Below, in pieces: positions 51,111 to 59,096 of a stretch of 64,000 bases of DNA. The notes under the pieces are model-generated. The model was not told the origin of the DNA and did not search any database. It saw nothing but the letters and a program-made list of their open reading frames with translations. Both the position numbers and the translations under genes were made by a program. Every line of letters starts with the position of its first letter. Position 1 is the first letter of the stretch. This stretch comes from Streptomyces sp. H39-S7. GTDB lineage: Bacteria > Actinomycetota > Actinomycetes > Streptomycetales > Streptomycetaceae. The stretch is taken from contig NZ_JAPVLU010000032.1 of the NCBI RefSeq assembly GCF_027158205.1, positions 53,088 through 117,087 of the forward strand. Direction: 5' to 3'.

Positions 51111-52694
51111 TTACTGCCGGTAGCCGAGCACCGTCATCATGCCCGCCTCGGCGTGGTAGACGTTGTGGCAGTGGGTCATCCACAGTCCCGGATTGTCCGC
51201 GTCCAGGTCGACGCTGAGTGTCCGTCCGGGCAGCACCATAGCGGTGTCCTTGCGGGCGCCGCCGCCGGTCAGCGAAAAGGTGTGCCCGTGCACATGCACG
51301 GGATGCCACATCCGGGTGTTGTTCGCGATCGTCAGCCGGACCCGTTCACCCTGCCGCACGTCATGGCGGACCGCCGGATCGTACGCCGCCCCGTCGAAGG
51401 CCCAGTCGTACAGGGCCATGCTGCCGGTCAGCCGCAGCGTGACCGTGCGGTCCGGGGCCCTGCCCGGGTCGCGCAGGGCCACCGACGGGTCGGCCCGCAG
51501 CTCGCCGGCCCGGAGCAGCCGGCCGGACAGCTCCCGCGGCCGGTCGGCGGGGGTCGGCGCCGTTCCGCCGCCGGTGCGCAGCACGTCCAGCGCCGCCGCG
51601 TCCTTCCCCTCGGCGAGGGCGACCAGCGGGAAGACGCCGTCACCCGCCGTGACCAGCACGTCGTACCGCTCGCCCATGCCGATCAGCAGCGCGTCGGTCT
51701 CGGCGTGCACGACGGGGTAACCGTCGGTGTGCGTGACGGTCATCGGGTGGTCACCGAGCGCGACGCGGAAGGCGGTGTCGCCGCCCGCGTTGATGAAGCG
51801 GATCCGGATCCGGTCGCCGGGCTTGGCGGTGAAACCGCGCGGCGCTTGCGGGACGCGACCGTTGACGAGGTAGTACGGGTACTTCACGTCGCCCGCCTCG
51901 CCGCCGAGCAGGTCGCTGGTGGCCCCCATCAGCATGCGGCTCGGTCCGGCCGGGTCGGCGGGGCGCCGGCTCGCCGGATCGTCCATCCCCTCCATCCCCT
52001 CCATGCCGTCCATGCCGGTGCGGGGCGCGCCCTTGGTGAGCTCGGCGAGGACGGCGTCCGGGGTGCTGCCGTCGACCCCGTCCAGCCAGTCGTCCAGGAC
52101 GACGACCCACTCCTTGTCGTACTGCAGCGGCTCCTTCGGGTCCTCGACGACGAGCGGCGCGTACAGCCCCCGGTCCAGCTGGACGCCGGAGTGCGGGTGC
52201 AACCAGTACGTGCCGGGCCGCGAGACGGCGAAGCGGTACGCGAACTCCGCGCCGGCCTTGACCGGGGACTGGGTCAGTCCCGGCACCCCGTCCATGTCGT
52301 TGCGCAGGGCGAGGCCGTGCCAGTGCGCGGACGTGGCCAGCGGCAGATGGTTGGCGAGCGTCGCGGACAGGGAGCCGCCCGCCGTCACCCGGATCTCCTT
52401 GCCGGGCAGTTCGCCGCCGTACGTCCACGTCCTGACCGTCGGCCCGCCGAGGTCCACGACGCCTTCGACAGCGGTCAGCCGGACCTCGCCGACCGGTCCG
52501 TCGCCGGCTCGTGCCTTCTCCGCTGCGGCGACCTCGGGCCCGTCGGGCGCGACGTACCCGTCCCCGGCGGCGTGGGAGTTGCCGTGCTCAGGATGTCCTG
52601 ACGCGGCCGTTCCGCCGGAACAGGCGGCGAGCAGGCCGCTTCCGGCGATGGCGATCCCCGCGCCGAGCACGGCGCGGCGGTGGTAGGTACGCAT
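51111..52694 (-). CDS. Tat-exported multicopper oxidase (lipoprotein type)
   Basis: A 527-residue multicopper oxidase. A Tat signal (HRRAVLGAGIAIAGS, about 5-19) ends in a lipobox (LAAC, about 25). Copper motifs are HWHGLALRNDMDG, HPHSGVQLDRG, HPVHVHGHTF and HCHNVYHAEAGMMTVLG. A Met-rich insert (GMDGMEGMEGMDD, about 272-284) resembles those that capture Cu(I) in CueO-type cuprous oxidases. The start is the ATG ten bases after GAGGTG. Like MmcO of M. tuberculosis, it probably oxidises Cu(I) outside the membrane. Confidence 0.9.
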   Translation of the reverse strand: MRTYHRRAVLGAGIAIAGSGLLAACSGGTAASGHPEHGNSHAAGDGYVAPDGPEVAAAEKARAGDGPVGEVRLTAVEGVVDLGGPTVRTWTYGGELPGKEIRVTAGGSLSATLANHLPLATSAHWHGLALRNDMDGVPGLTQSPVKAGAEFAYRFAVSRPGTYWLHPHSGVQLDRGLYAPLVVEDPKEPLQYDKEWVVVLDDWLDGVDGSTPDAVLAELTKGAPRTGMDGMEGMEGMDDPASRRPADPAGPSRMLMGATSDLLGGEAGDVKYPYYLVNGRVPQAPRGFTAKPGDRIRIRFINAGGDTAFRVALGDHPMTVTHTDGYPVVHAETDALLIGMGERYDVLVTAGDGVFPLVALAEGKDAAALDVLRTGGGTAPTPADRPRELSGRLLRAGELRADPSVALRDPGRAPDRTVTLRLTGSMALYDWAFDGAAYDPAVRHDVRQGERVRLTIANNTRMWHPVHVHGHTFSLTGGGARKDTAMVLPGRTLSVDLDADNPGLWMTHCHNVYHAEAGMMTVLGYRQ

Positions 52695-52780
52695 AGCTGA
52701 ATACACCTCATGGGTGTCGATGGGGCAGGACGGAACGCGGGACCGCCTCGGGCGCGGGGCGCGGGCGGTCGGGCGGCGTC

Positions 52781-53188
52781 CTATATGCGCAGCACCGGCA
52801 GTCGGGAGAGGGGTATCGGAGGAGCCGGCGGCCACGGCCGCCGGCTCCGGGGGAGGAGGGAGCGGGCCGCCGCGACGGAGGCGGACAGCGGGGCGCCCTT
52901 CAGGCCGAGGACGACCAGCAGGGCGACGGCGCCGGTGCCGAGCACGGCCAGGCAGACGGCCAGCGGGCTCGTGCCGTGCGCGGGCGCCGGAGGGTGGGAC
53001 CGTGGGACGGCGGCTGCGGGCGCCATGGCCATCCCGTGGTGCGGGGCCGCGTGCTGAGCGGGAGGGAACGGCCGGCCGGCGGCGGAGGGCCGCGGGTCGC
53101 CGTGGACCCCGCCCGCCGGATGGCCCACCGTGTGCATGGCGAAGATGCCGAGCAGGAGGGCGGCGAACAGCAGCATCCGGCGCGTCAT
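52781..53188 (-). CDS. Small His/Met-rich membrane protein (DUF6153-like), copper-associated
   Basis: A 135-residue protein. An N-terminal hydrophobic segment (MLLFAALLLGIFAMHTVGHP) precedes a His/Pro/Met-rich stretch (HAAPHHGMAMAP, about 54-65) and a second helix (LAVCLAVLGTGAVALLVVLGL, about 85-105), then a basic tail. It resembles the DUF6153 family found beside actinomycete copper genes. The start ATG is preceded by GGAGAGGGG, which lies inside a CsoR-like operator. It probably binds copper together with the oxidase encoded 86 bp downstream. Confidence 0.7.
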   Translation of the reverse strand: MTRRMLLFAALLLGIFAMHTVGHPAGGVHGDPRPSAAGRPFPPAQHAAPHHGMAMAPAAAVPRSHPPAPAHGTSPLAVCLAVLGTGAVALLVVLGLKGAPLSASVAAARSLLPRSRRPWPPAPPIPLSRLPVLRI

Positions 53189-53191
53189 CGC

Positions 53192-53208
53192 ATACCCCTC
53201 TCCGGTAT
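53192..53208 (-). promoter_or_regulatory. CsoR-like copper operator candidate
   Basis: ATACCCCTCTCCGGTAT has ATACC/GGTAT arms around a 7-bp centre, similar to the TACC...GGTA operators of the CsoR/RicR copper repressors. It overlaps the ribosome-binding site of the His/Met-rich gene, where bound repressor would block transcription. Confidence 0.45.
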
Positions 53209-53369
53209 CTGAGCCTGACTGGACCCTACACAAGCCCACCGACAACCGGGCGCGAGCGGCGGCAGGTGTCCCGCCGATCACCGGCGCCCGTTACGCAGGG
53301 CGCGGAACAGCAGGCACTATGGGCACAGGAGTACGCCCCCACCGGCTCATGTGTGTTCGGACGAGGTCC

Positions 53370-53385
53370 GAAACGTGCCGGAAAC
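53370..53385 (+). promoter_or_regulatory. Possible GlnR-type box upstream of glnA2
   Basis: GAAAC-6nt-GAAAC matches the b-site half (GAAAC) and the 6-nt spacing of the GlnR box, but the a-site (GTNAC) is not met. It lies 80-95 bp before the glnA2 ATG. The rest of the 276-bp gap shows no gene. Confidence 0.25.
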
Positions 53386-53464
53386 CGTGTGGTGGGATGC
53401 TCATGTGCCCCGATGTGCCCCGCGGCGCGGGAGCAGGCAGCCTGATCAGCGAGGATGGGTGGAA

Positions 53465-54826
53465 ATGGATAAGCAGCAGGAGTTCGTGCTCCGTACGCTC
53501 GAAGAGCGCGACATCCGCTTCGTGCGGCTGTGGTTCACGGACGTGCTCGGCTACCTGAAGTCGGTCGCCGTCGCCCCCGCCGAACTGGAGCAGGCCTTCG
53601 ACGAGGGCATCGGGTTCGACGGTTCGGCGATCGAGGGCTTCGCCCGGGTCTACGAGTCGGACATGATCGCCAAGCCCGACCCCAGCACGTTCCAGATCCT
53701 CCCGTGGCGCGCCGAGGGCCCCGGGACCGCCCGGATGTTCTGCGACATCCTCATGCCGGACGGCTCGCCCTCGTACGCCGACCCGCGCTACGTCCTCAAG
53801 CGCGCGCTGGCCAAGACCTCCGACCTCGGGTTCACCTTCTACACCCACCCCGAGATCGAGTTCTTCCTGCTCAAGGACAAGCCGCTCGACGGCAGCATCC
53901 CCACCCCCGCCGACAACTCCGGCTACTTCGACCACACCCCGCAGAACGTCGGCATGGACTTCCGCCGCCAGGCGATCACCATGCTGGAGTCGATGGGCAT
54001 CTCGGTGGAGTTCTCCCACCACGAGGGCGCGCCCGGCCAGCAGGAGATCGACCTCCGCTACGCCGACGCGCTGTCCACCGCCGACAACGTCATGACGTTC
54101 CGGCTGGTGATGAAGCAGGTCGCGCTGGAGCAGGGCGTGCACGCGACCTTTATGCCGAAGCCGTTCTCGGACTTCCCCGGCTCGGGCATGCACACCCACC
54201 TCTCCCTCTTCGAGGGGGACCGCAACGCGTTCTACGAGTCCGGCTCGGAGTTCCAGCTCTCGAAGGTCGGCCGCTCCTTCATCGCGGGCCTGCTCAAGCA
54301 CGCCGGCGAGATCTCCGCCGTCACCAACCAGTGGGTGAACTCCTACAAGCGCATCTGGGGCGGCTCGCAGCGCACCGCGGGCGCCGGCGGCGAGGCCCCC
54401 TCCTACATCTGCTGGGGCCACAACAACCGGTCCGCGCTCATCCGCGTCCCGATGTACAAGCCCGGCAAGACCGGCTCCACCCGCGTCGAGGTCCGCTCCA
54501 TCGACTCCGGCGCCAACCCCTACCTCGCCTACGCGGTGCTGCTCGCCGCCGGCCTGAAGGGCATCCAGGAGGGCTACGAGCTCCCGCCCGGCGCCGACGA
54601 CGACGTCTGGGCCCTCTCCGACGCCGAACGCCGCGCCCTGGGCATCGAGCCCCTCCCGCAGAACCTGGGCGAGGCCATCACGCTGATGGAGCGCAGCGAA
54701 CTCGTCGCGGAGACCCTCGGCGAGCACGTCTTCGACTTCTTCCTGCGCAACAAGAAGCAGGAGTGGGAGGAGTACCGCTCCGAGGTCACCGCCTTCGAGC
54801 TGCGGAAGAACCTGCCGAACCTGTAA
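53465..54826 (+). CDS. glnA2: GlnA2-type glutamine synthetase-like enzyme (gamma-glutamylpolyamine synthetase candidate)
   Basis: A 453-residue class I glutamine synthetase fold. Motifs are GIGFDGSAIEGFARVYESD (about 44-62), the glutamate-binding EIEFFL (about 133), GSGMHTHLSL (about 238), NSYKRIWGG and RVEVRSIDSGANPYLAYA. The adenylylation loop of true GlnA (NLYDLPPEE) is absent: the C-terminal region reads VWALSDAERRALGIEPLP. Length and sequence fit S. coelicolor GlnA2, for which gamma-glutamylation of polyamines has been reported. The element inserted just downstream separates it from its former neighbours. Confidence 0.88.
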   Translation: MDKQQEFVLRTLEERDIRFVRLWFTDVLGYLKSVAVAPAELEQAFDEGIGFDGSAIEGFARVYESDMIAKPDPSTFQILPWRAEGPGTARMFCDILMPDGSPSYADPRYVLKRALAKTSDLGFTFYTHPEIEFFLLKDKPLDGSIPTPADNSGYFDHTPQNVGMDFRRQAITMLESMGISVEFSHHEGAPGQQEIDLRYADALSTADNVMTFRLVMKQVALEQGVHATFMPKPFSDFPGSGMHTHLSLFEGDRNAFYESGSEFQLSKVGRSFIAGLLKHAGEISAVTNQWVNSYKRIWGGSQRTAGAGGEAPSYICWGHNNRSALIRVPMYKPGKTGSTRVEVRSIDSGANPYLAYAVLLAAGLKGIQEGYELPPGADDDVWALSDAERRALGIEPLPQNLGEAITLMERSELVAETLGEHVFDFFLRNKKQEWEEYRSEVTAFELRKNLPNL

Positions 54827-54863
54827 GAGCAGGTCAGGGCGGTCTTCTGCGCCGTAACGACGA

Positions 54864-54894
54864 CCGGGCCAGTGGCACTCTGCCGCTGGCCCGG
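54864..54894. terminator. Hairpin between glnA2 and the integrase gene
   Basis: CCGGGCCAG and CTGGCCCGG form a perfect 9-bp stem; the enclosed GGCA/TGCC can pair as well. It sits between the convergent stops of glnA2 and integrase and can end both transcripts. It lies within the only DNA in which the element's left attachment site can be. Confidence 0.7.
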
Positions 54895-54901
54895 AGTTGT
54901 C

Positions 54902-56167
54902 TCACACCCCCTGGGCCGTCTCTGGGCCGTCCGGCACGGATCCGGTGGCTTCATAGACGCTGTCGACGGCCTTCCGGGTCCGCCCCTCGCTGCTGGGCAT
55001 CAGGTGCGTGTAGACCCGGAGCGTGAACCCCGGATCGCTGTGTCCGAGGTAGTGGCTGAGCGCCTTCACGTTCTCGCCGGCGTCCAGCAGAACCGACGCG
55101 TAGAAGTGCCTGAGAGCGTGCATGCCGTGCTCGCGGGCGGCTTCGTGTGTCTCGCCCCTCTTCGGTACCGGGATGACCCCTGCGGAGACGAGGGCGGGTT
55201 TCCACATCCGGGTGTTGAAGTCGTTCCGCCGGACCGCGCCCCCGTCCGTCCTGGAGAACAGGAGCCGCTTGGTCAGAGGCGGTCCGTCCGGCGTGAGCCA
55301 GGGGAGCGTGACCGCAACGGGCGGGAAGCGCCTGGCGTGAGCTTTGAGCACCTGCCCCACACGCTCGGGCAGAGGCACGTCACGTTCCTTGCCGCGCTTG
55401 GGCGGCGCGAACACCAACTTTCCGTTGATCAGCTTCACCTGGTAGCCCACGTGCAGCCATCCCGTGCGGAATCCGACTGCGTCGATCGGCAGCCCGAAGA
55501 TTTCCCCCTGCCGCAGTCCACACCCGCCCCCAAGGTCCGCCATCGCCTGAAAGCGGTCCGGCAATCCGGCGCGAACAGCGAACAGCCGATCGGCGGCCCA
55601 CGGGGTCACCCGTGCGGCGGTTGATTGCGGTGCCCGCACAGATTTCGCACGGCACGGATTCTTGGGCAGGTGTCCGTCATCCACGGCCGCGGAGAGCACA
55701 GCCGAGACGCTGCTGAAGATGACACGGCGGTAGGAAGCGACGGGGAGTGCGCTCTCCAGCCTGCTCAGCCACTCCCGGATGTGCTCCGGCAGGAAGGAGC
55801 CGAGCGGGCGTGACCCGATGTACGGGAAGGCATGCAGGCGAAGTTGTACTTCCACCACCGTCCGCGTGCTCATATCCGTGGCCTGCGACGCGATCCACTT
55901 CTCTCCGTATTGCTGGAAGGTGGTTCTGCCGGCGGCAGGGTCGATGTACTGGCCGCGCGACATGTCTGCCTCAATCCGCGCAAGCCACTGCTCCGCCTGA
56001 CGCTTCTGCTTGTCGGGGAAGGACTGACTCTTCTCGGTCCCGTCCGGACCGACGTACCGGGCCCGGTAGCGGAGCCCGATGCCGAAACGGTCGCTCTTGA
56101 CGCGTCGGGGGACCCCGTCCGCGTCCTTCTCGGTTTTGTACCAGCGGTCTTGGATGTGGCCAGCCAC
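54902..56167 (-). CDS. int: Tyrosine site-specific integrase
   Basis: A 421-residue tyrosine recombinase. An N-terminal Arg/Tyr-rich arm-binding region (about 1-60) precedes a SAM-like core-binding domain (about 80-175) and the catalytic domain. Active-site residues can be placed: Arg 219 (GCGLRQGE), Lys about 260 (PKRGKERDV), His 350 and Arg 353 (HALRHFYAS), His 376 (YLGHSDP) and Tyr 386 (RVYTHLM). All are present, so it should be active. The start is GTG after AAGGAG. The excisionase gene ends 72 bp upstream of the start on the same strand. Confidence 0.95.
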   Translation of the reverse strand: MAGHIQDRWYKTEKDADGVPRRVKSDRFGIGLRYRARYVGPDGTEKSQSFPDKQKRQAEQWLARIEADMSRGQYIDPAAGRTTFQQYGEKWIASQATDMSTRTVVEVQLRLHAFPYIGSRPLGSFLPEHIREWLSRLESALPVASYRRVIFSSVSAVLSAAVDDGHLPKNPCRAKSVRAPQSTAARVTPWAADRLFAVRAGLPDRFQAMADLGGGCGLRQGEIFGLPIDAVGFRTGWLHVGYQVKLINGKLVFAPPKRGKERDVPLPERVGQVLKAHARRFPPVAVTLPWLTPDGPPLTKRLLFSRTDGGAVRRNDFNTRMWKPALVSAGVIPVPKRGETHEAAREHGMHALRHFYASVLLDAGENVKALSHYLGHSDPGFTLRVYTHLMPSSEGRTRKAVDSVYEATGSVPDGPETAQGV

Positions 56168-56239
56168 GTAAGGCTCCTTGGGGCGTGACGGGTCAGGGGC
56201 ACGACCGGTGCGGTTGTGCCCCTGACGTTTGGGGTGGGG

Positions 56240-56476
56240 TCAGGCGGCGTCTGTGGCGCTCTGCTGGGCGACCCACGCTTGGACGACTGCGGGGTCCCAG
56301 CGCAGGTGTCTGCCGACCCGGAATCCGGGCGGGCCGGTACCCGTCTTGCGCCAGGTGTAGAGGGTCTCTGCGCTGTCGAGGTCGAACAGTTCCAAGAGGT
56401 CTTCGGGGGTGAGGTAGCGGTCCGGAAGCCCGGAGCGCAGGGTGGTGCGCGGATCGCTGATCTTGGGCCTTGCCAT
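56240..56476 (-). CDS. xis: Excisionase / helix-turn-helix DNA-binding protein
   Basis: A 78-residue MerR-like winged-helix protein of the element excisionase type. The HTH segment reads YLTPEDLLELFDLDSAETLYTWRKTGTGPPGFRVGRHLRWDPAVVQAWV (about 21-70), where YTWR and LRW contact DNA in the family. Basic residues at the start (MARPK) and a GAGGAG ribosome site support the ATG. It is 72 bp before int, so both may share a transcript that starts next to, or inside, the 178-bp palindrome upstream. Confidence 0.88.
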   Translation of the reverse strand: MARPKISDPRTTLRSGLPDRYLTPEDLLELFDLDSAETLYTWRKTGTGPPGFRVGRHLRWDPAVVQAWVAQQSATDAA

Positions 56477-56537
56477 GAGCGGTCTCTCCTCGGGCCGGGT
56501 CCGCTTCTGGGCAGGGGCCGGGGCCCCTCTCTCAGGT

Positions 56538-56715
56538 CCGCTACATCCGCTACGCCGCTACATTGCAGGTCAGCGGCATGATTTTTGTAGCGGACGGGTC
56601 CGATGTAGCGGCTACGCCCGTTCGCGGGTGCGGGGGCGTAGCCGCTACATCGGTTGTTGCCGCTACAGATTCAGGGGCTCTGACCTGGGATGTAGCGGCG
56701 TAGCGGATGTAGCGG
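56538..56715. repeat. 178-bp interrupted palindrome of GTAGCGG heptamers
   Basis: Three nested perfect inverted repeats share one centre (between 56626 and 56627): 26 bp (56538-56563 with 56690-56715), 8 bp (56586-56593 with 56660-56667) and 20 bp (56600-56619 with 56634-56653). A further 8-bp pair (56566-56573 with 56680-56687) also lines up. Ten heptamers are placed symmetrically: CCGCTAC at 56538, 56547, 56555, 56642 and 56660; GTAGCGG at 56587, 56605, 56692, 56700 and 56709. An eleventh lies at 56732. Spacings of 8 and 9 bp in the outer triplets are mirrored. The right part overlaps the last codons of the DUF3631 gene. It is a candidate origin or operator. Confidence 0.9.
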
Positions 56716-57829
56716 CTGTGGGGGGAGGGCAGTAGCGGGTCCAGGCGTCTTCCAGGTCTTTGGCGAAGAAGCCTTTGAGGACGCCGCCGCTGGTGCGGAT
56801 GTTGCGGGAGGCGACGGGGTCGTTGTCGGCGGTCATGTATTCACCGAGCATTTTCGACAGCCGCCGGTTGTCGAGCGGCTTGCCGTGAAGGTCCGCCCAG
56901 GGGGCGTCATCGAGGGCGTTGAGCCGGTCGAGAATGGCGATGGTGGGCAGGCGGTCAATGCCGATCAGGACGTGGTCCCGCAGATCGGTGAGCAAGCGAA
57001 TGCCCAGACTGCCTTTGTCGTTGGCCTGCGAGGCTTTGACGAGGATCACGCAGGCTTCGCGGGCGCGTTCGGGCCAGTCGCCTCCTGCGGCGTCCGCGAT
57101 GGCCAGCAACCCTTCCCACACGTCGGCGGGCCGGTCGCTGACCCCGTCGGGCATCTCGGGCCAAGCCCCCATGACCCAACCGCGTGCCTGTTCCGCCCAG
57201 TCGGCGAGGCGGTCTCGCAGCGCGTGGCCTTCCTGCTCGTGCAGGCGGGCGCGGAAGGGCTCGACCTTTTCGTTCCTGGCCCGCCGGCGCATGCGGATGA
57301 TGACCGAGCGGTCCAGGATCGTGTCCGGCAACGAGCCCAGCCCCGCGACCGCCACGGCCGTATAGGACGGGAACGGCGTGACGGTCTGACTGTCGCCGAC
57401 ACACCGGTAGGTGACCCCGGTCCGCCGGTGGCCAGCGTTGAGGAATCCGCGCAACTCCTCGTTGTCACCAGCCTTGGGGCCGAAGACGGTGTCGATCTCG
57501 TCGAACAGGATGGTGGGCCGCCCGTCCGGTCCGGACACCGCCCGGAACAGGGCGGCGGCGGAGGCGTTCACCGCGACCATGGGACGCGGCACGAGCGTTT
57601 CGACGATCTCCAGCGCCCGCGACTTCCCGGACCCCGGTTCGGGGGAAAGGAAGGCGATACGCGGGGTGGAGTCGAAGCAGTCCAGCAGGTGCGCGTGAGC
57701 GTCCCACAGGGCCACGGCGACGTATGCCGATTCGGTGGGGAAGATGTTGAAGCGCCGGTGGAAGGCTTCTACCTCGTTGAGCAGAGCCGCACCGTCGATG
57801 GTGCCGGTGGTGGGTTGTGTGCTGGTCAT
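56663..57829 (-). CDS. DUF3631-type replication ATPase
   Basis: A 388-residue P-loop protein. Walker A is EPGSGKS at 64-70, Walker B is TILFDEIDTVF (about 100-110), and an arginine-containing segment DTILDRSVIIRMRRRARNE (about 178-196) suits a helicase or AAA sensor. The C-terminal part (GEYMTADNDPVASRNIR, LKGFFAKDLEDAW) is the DUF3631 region, often fused or linked to prim-pol primases in mobile elements. Its ATG overlaps the stop of the upstream gene. The stop codon and last 18 codons lie inside the palindrome, so the C-terminal tail (TAATSATP...) is encoded by the repeats. Confidence 0.85.
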   Translation of the reverse strand: MTSTQPTTGTIDGAALLNEVEAFHRRFNIFPTESAYVAVALWDAHAHLLDCFDSTPRIAFLSPEPGSGKSRALEIVETLVPRPMVAVNASAAALFRAVSGPDGRPTILFDEIDTVFGPKAGDNEELRGFLNAGHRRTGVTYRCVGDSQTVTPFPSYTAVAVAGLGSLPDTILDRSVIIRMRRRARNEKVEPFRARLHEQEGHALRDRLADWAEQARGWVMGAWPEMPDGVSDRPADVWEGLLAIADAAGGDWPERAREACVILVKASQANDKGSLGIRLLTDLRDHVLIGIDRLPTIAILDRLNALDDAPWADLHGKPLDNRRLSKMLGEYMTADNDPVASRNIRTSGGVLKGFFAKDLEDAWTRYCPPPTAATSATPLHPRSEPLNL

Positions 57830-58206
57830 GCGGCGTCCCTCGCATCCGAGTCAACGGCTTGGGGGTTGATGAGGGGGCATGCGGCTTGGTGCCGCTTGTG
57901 GGCGAGGATCAGTTGTTCGGTGTTGGCGCGCCCGATGGCCTGTCGCTGATATCCGCACTCGCACCACGAACGCCCGGACGGAACGGCCTTCCAGTACGGC
58001 GGCGCGATGATGTGCAGCACAGCCACCACCCGCCGGCGAGGGTCCCGGCCGGTGCGCGGGCCGGGGACAACAGCAGTGCGGACGCCTTCGGCGACGACCT
58101 TCAGCGCACCACTGCCGGAGGAACCGTCGCCCGGTTGGGCGGGGTCGGGCTGGTCGGGGGCGGTGGTGAGGCTTTTCAGGTCGGGGCGGGGTCCGGGGGC
58201 GGTCAT
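57826..58206 (-). CDS. Small zinc-finger-like protein of the replication operon
   Basis: A 126-residue protein. The first 60 residues are Pro/Gly/Asp-rich and probably disordered. The C-terminal half has WCECGYQRQAIGRANTEQL (Cys pair near 82 and 84) followed by HKRHQAAC, a possible Cys2-His-Cys zinc site. The ATG overlaps the prim-pol stop and the stop overlaps the DUF3631 start, both as ATGA. It may link primase and ATPase at the origin; no family is recognised. Confidence 0.65.
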   Translation of the reverse strand: MTAPGPRPDLKSLTTAPDQPDPAQPGDGSSGSGALKVVAEGVRTAVVPGPRTGRDPRRRVVAVLHIIAPPYWKAVPSGRSWCECGYQRQAIGRANTEQLILAHKRHQAACPLINPQAVDSDARDAA

Positions 58207-59096
58207 GCCGCCTGCCGGGGTCGGACGGTGCGCAGCGAGTAGTTCAGAGCGCTGGCGATGGTGGCCCTGCACTCGGCAGCGGTGAGTCCCGCCGCCTCGC
58301 CCGCCGCCTGAAAAGCCGCCTCTACCTCGGCACGGTCGATGTCGCGCCAGGCAACGAACCGGCCGATGCGGATGACCGAGTCCAGCAACTCCCGATTGCG
58401 CGACCCGATGGCGGTGCGCCCGGCCACGGCTGCAGCTTCCCGTTCGAGCGCAACGACAGCGCACCGCGTGGCGTTACGGACGGGTGCGAGCCGGAACGGG
58501 GCCATAGGAAGCCCCCGAGGGGCTGCCAGGGCGGTTTGCAACCATTGGGGCAGGTTTGCAACGGGAGCGTCGCACAGGACCGTGTACGGGCCCGCAGGGG
58601 TGATGCTGCCGGGGGCGACGACTTGCCCGCCCCACCCCCGGGTGTCGACCTTGCGTGCGAGGGTGCCGGCGGTGCTGCCCAACCGCAACCCGGCGGGGGC
58701 TTGGAAGTACAGGTGCTGGCCGCCGCTCGCGGTCCGGATGCGGCGGGTGGTGGGGACGGCCTGCCCGGCGCGCTCGCAGAGCGCCAGAAAGGATTCCGCG
58801 CCGTCAGGCGTGCCCTTCTCGTCCTTGGGCTTGAGCGTGTCGAGATCCACCACGACCAGCCCGGCGGGGCCGGTGGCGATGCCGACGTTGAACGGCCGCA
58901 CCGCCCACGCGACCTTGATGCGGTCCGGGTCGGTGGTGGCCTGCTGCTCCCACGTTTGATGGCCGGCTACGCACGGGCCGGTGCGGGCGCAAGAGGTCTC
59001 ACCGTGCAGGGCGGGCGGCTTGCCGCCGACCCGCAGAGGGATGACGGGCCACCCCCATTCCGCGGCGTCCAGGGCGGCTTTCAGCAGCTCGTTCAT
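58203..59096 (-). CDS. Bifunctional DNA primase/polymerase (prim-pol)
   Basis: A 297-residue archaeo-eukaryotic primase-type prim-pol. N-terminal segment AAEWGWPVIPLRVGGKPPALHGET and the TDPDRIKVAW region are typical. The metal-binding DxD is VVVDLDTL (about 90) and the second conserved block is DTRGWGGQVVAPGSITPAGPY (about 157). A C-terminal helical part (about 205-297) may be the PriCT-like region. Unlike the standalone homologue at 20359-21069, its catalytic residues are intact. It probably primes and copies the excised circular element together with the DUF3631 ATPase. Confidence 0.88.
   Translation of the reverse strand: MNELLKAALDAAEWGWPVIPLRVGGKPPALHGETSCARTGPCVAGHQTWEQQATTDPDRIKVAWAVRPFNVGIATGPAGLVVVDLDTLKPKDEKGTPDGAESFLALCERAGQAVPTTRRIRTASGGQHLYFQAPAGLRLGSTAGTLARKVDTRGWGGQVVAPGSITPAGPYTVLCDAPVANLPQWLQTALAAPRGLPMAPFRLAPVRNATRCAVVALEREAAAVAGRTAIGSRNRELLDSVIRIGRFVAWRDIDRAEVEAAFQAAGEAAGLTAAECRATIASALNYSLRTVRPRQAA

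Noticed and set aside
54827..54901. A tRNA gene as the integration target
   Set aside because: No T-loop (GGTTC-like) or acceptor-stem pairing could be found in the gap; the sequence is explained by a terminator-like hairpin.
56538..56715. Reading the palindrome as a simple transcription terminator
   Set aside because: It is far longer than any terminator, has repeated spaced heptamers and lies partly inside coding sequence.
56538..56738. Reading the heptamer array as a CRISPR array
   Set aside because: Units are only 7 bp, alternate in orientation, and have no regular spacers or cas genes nearby.
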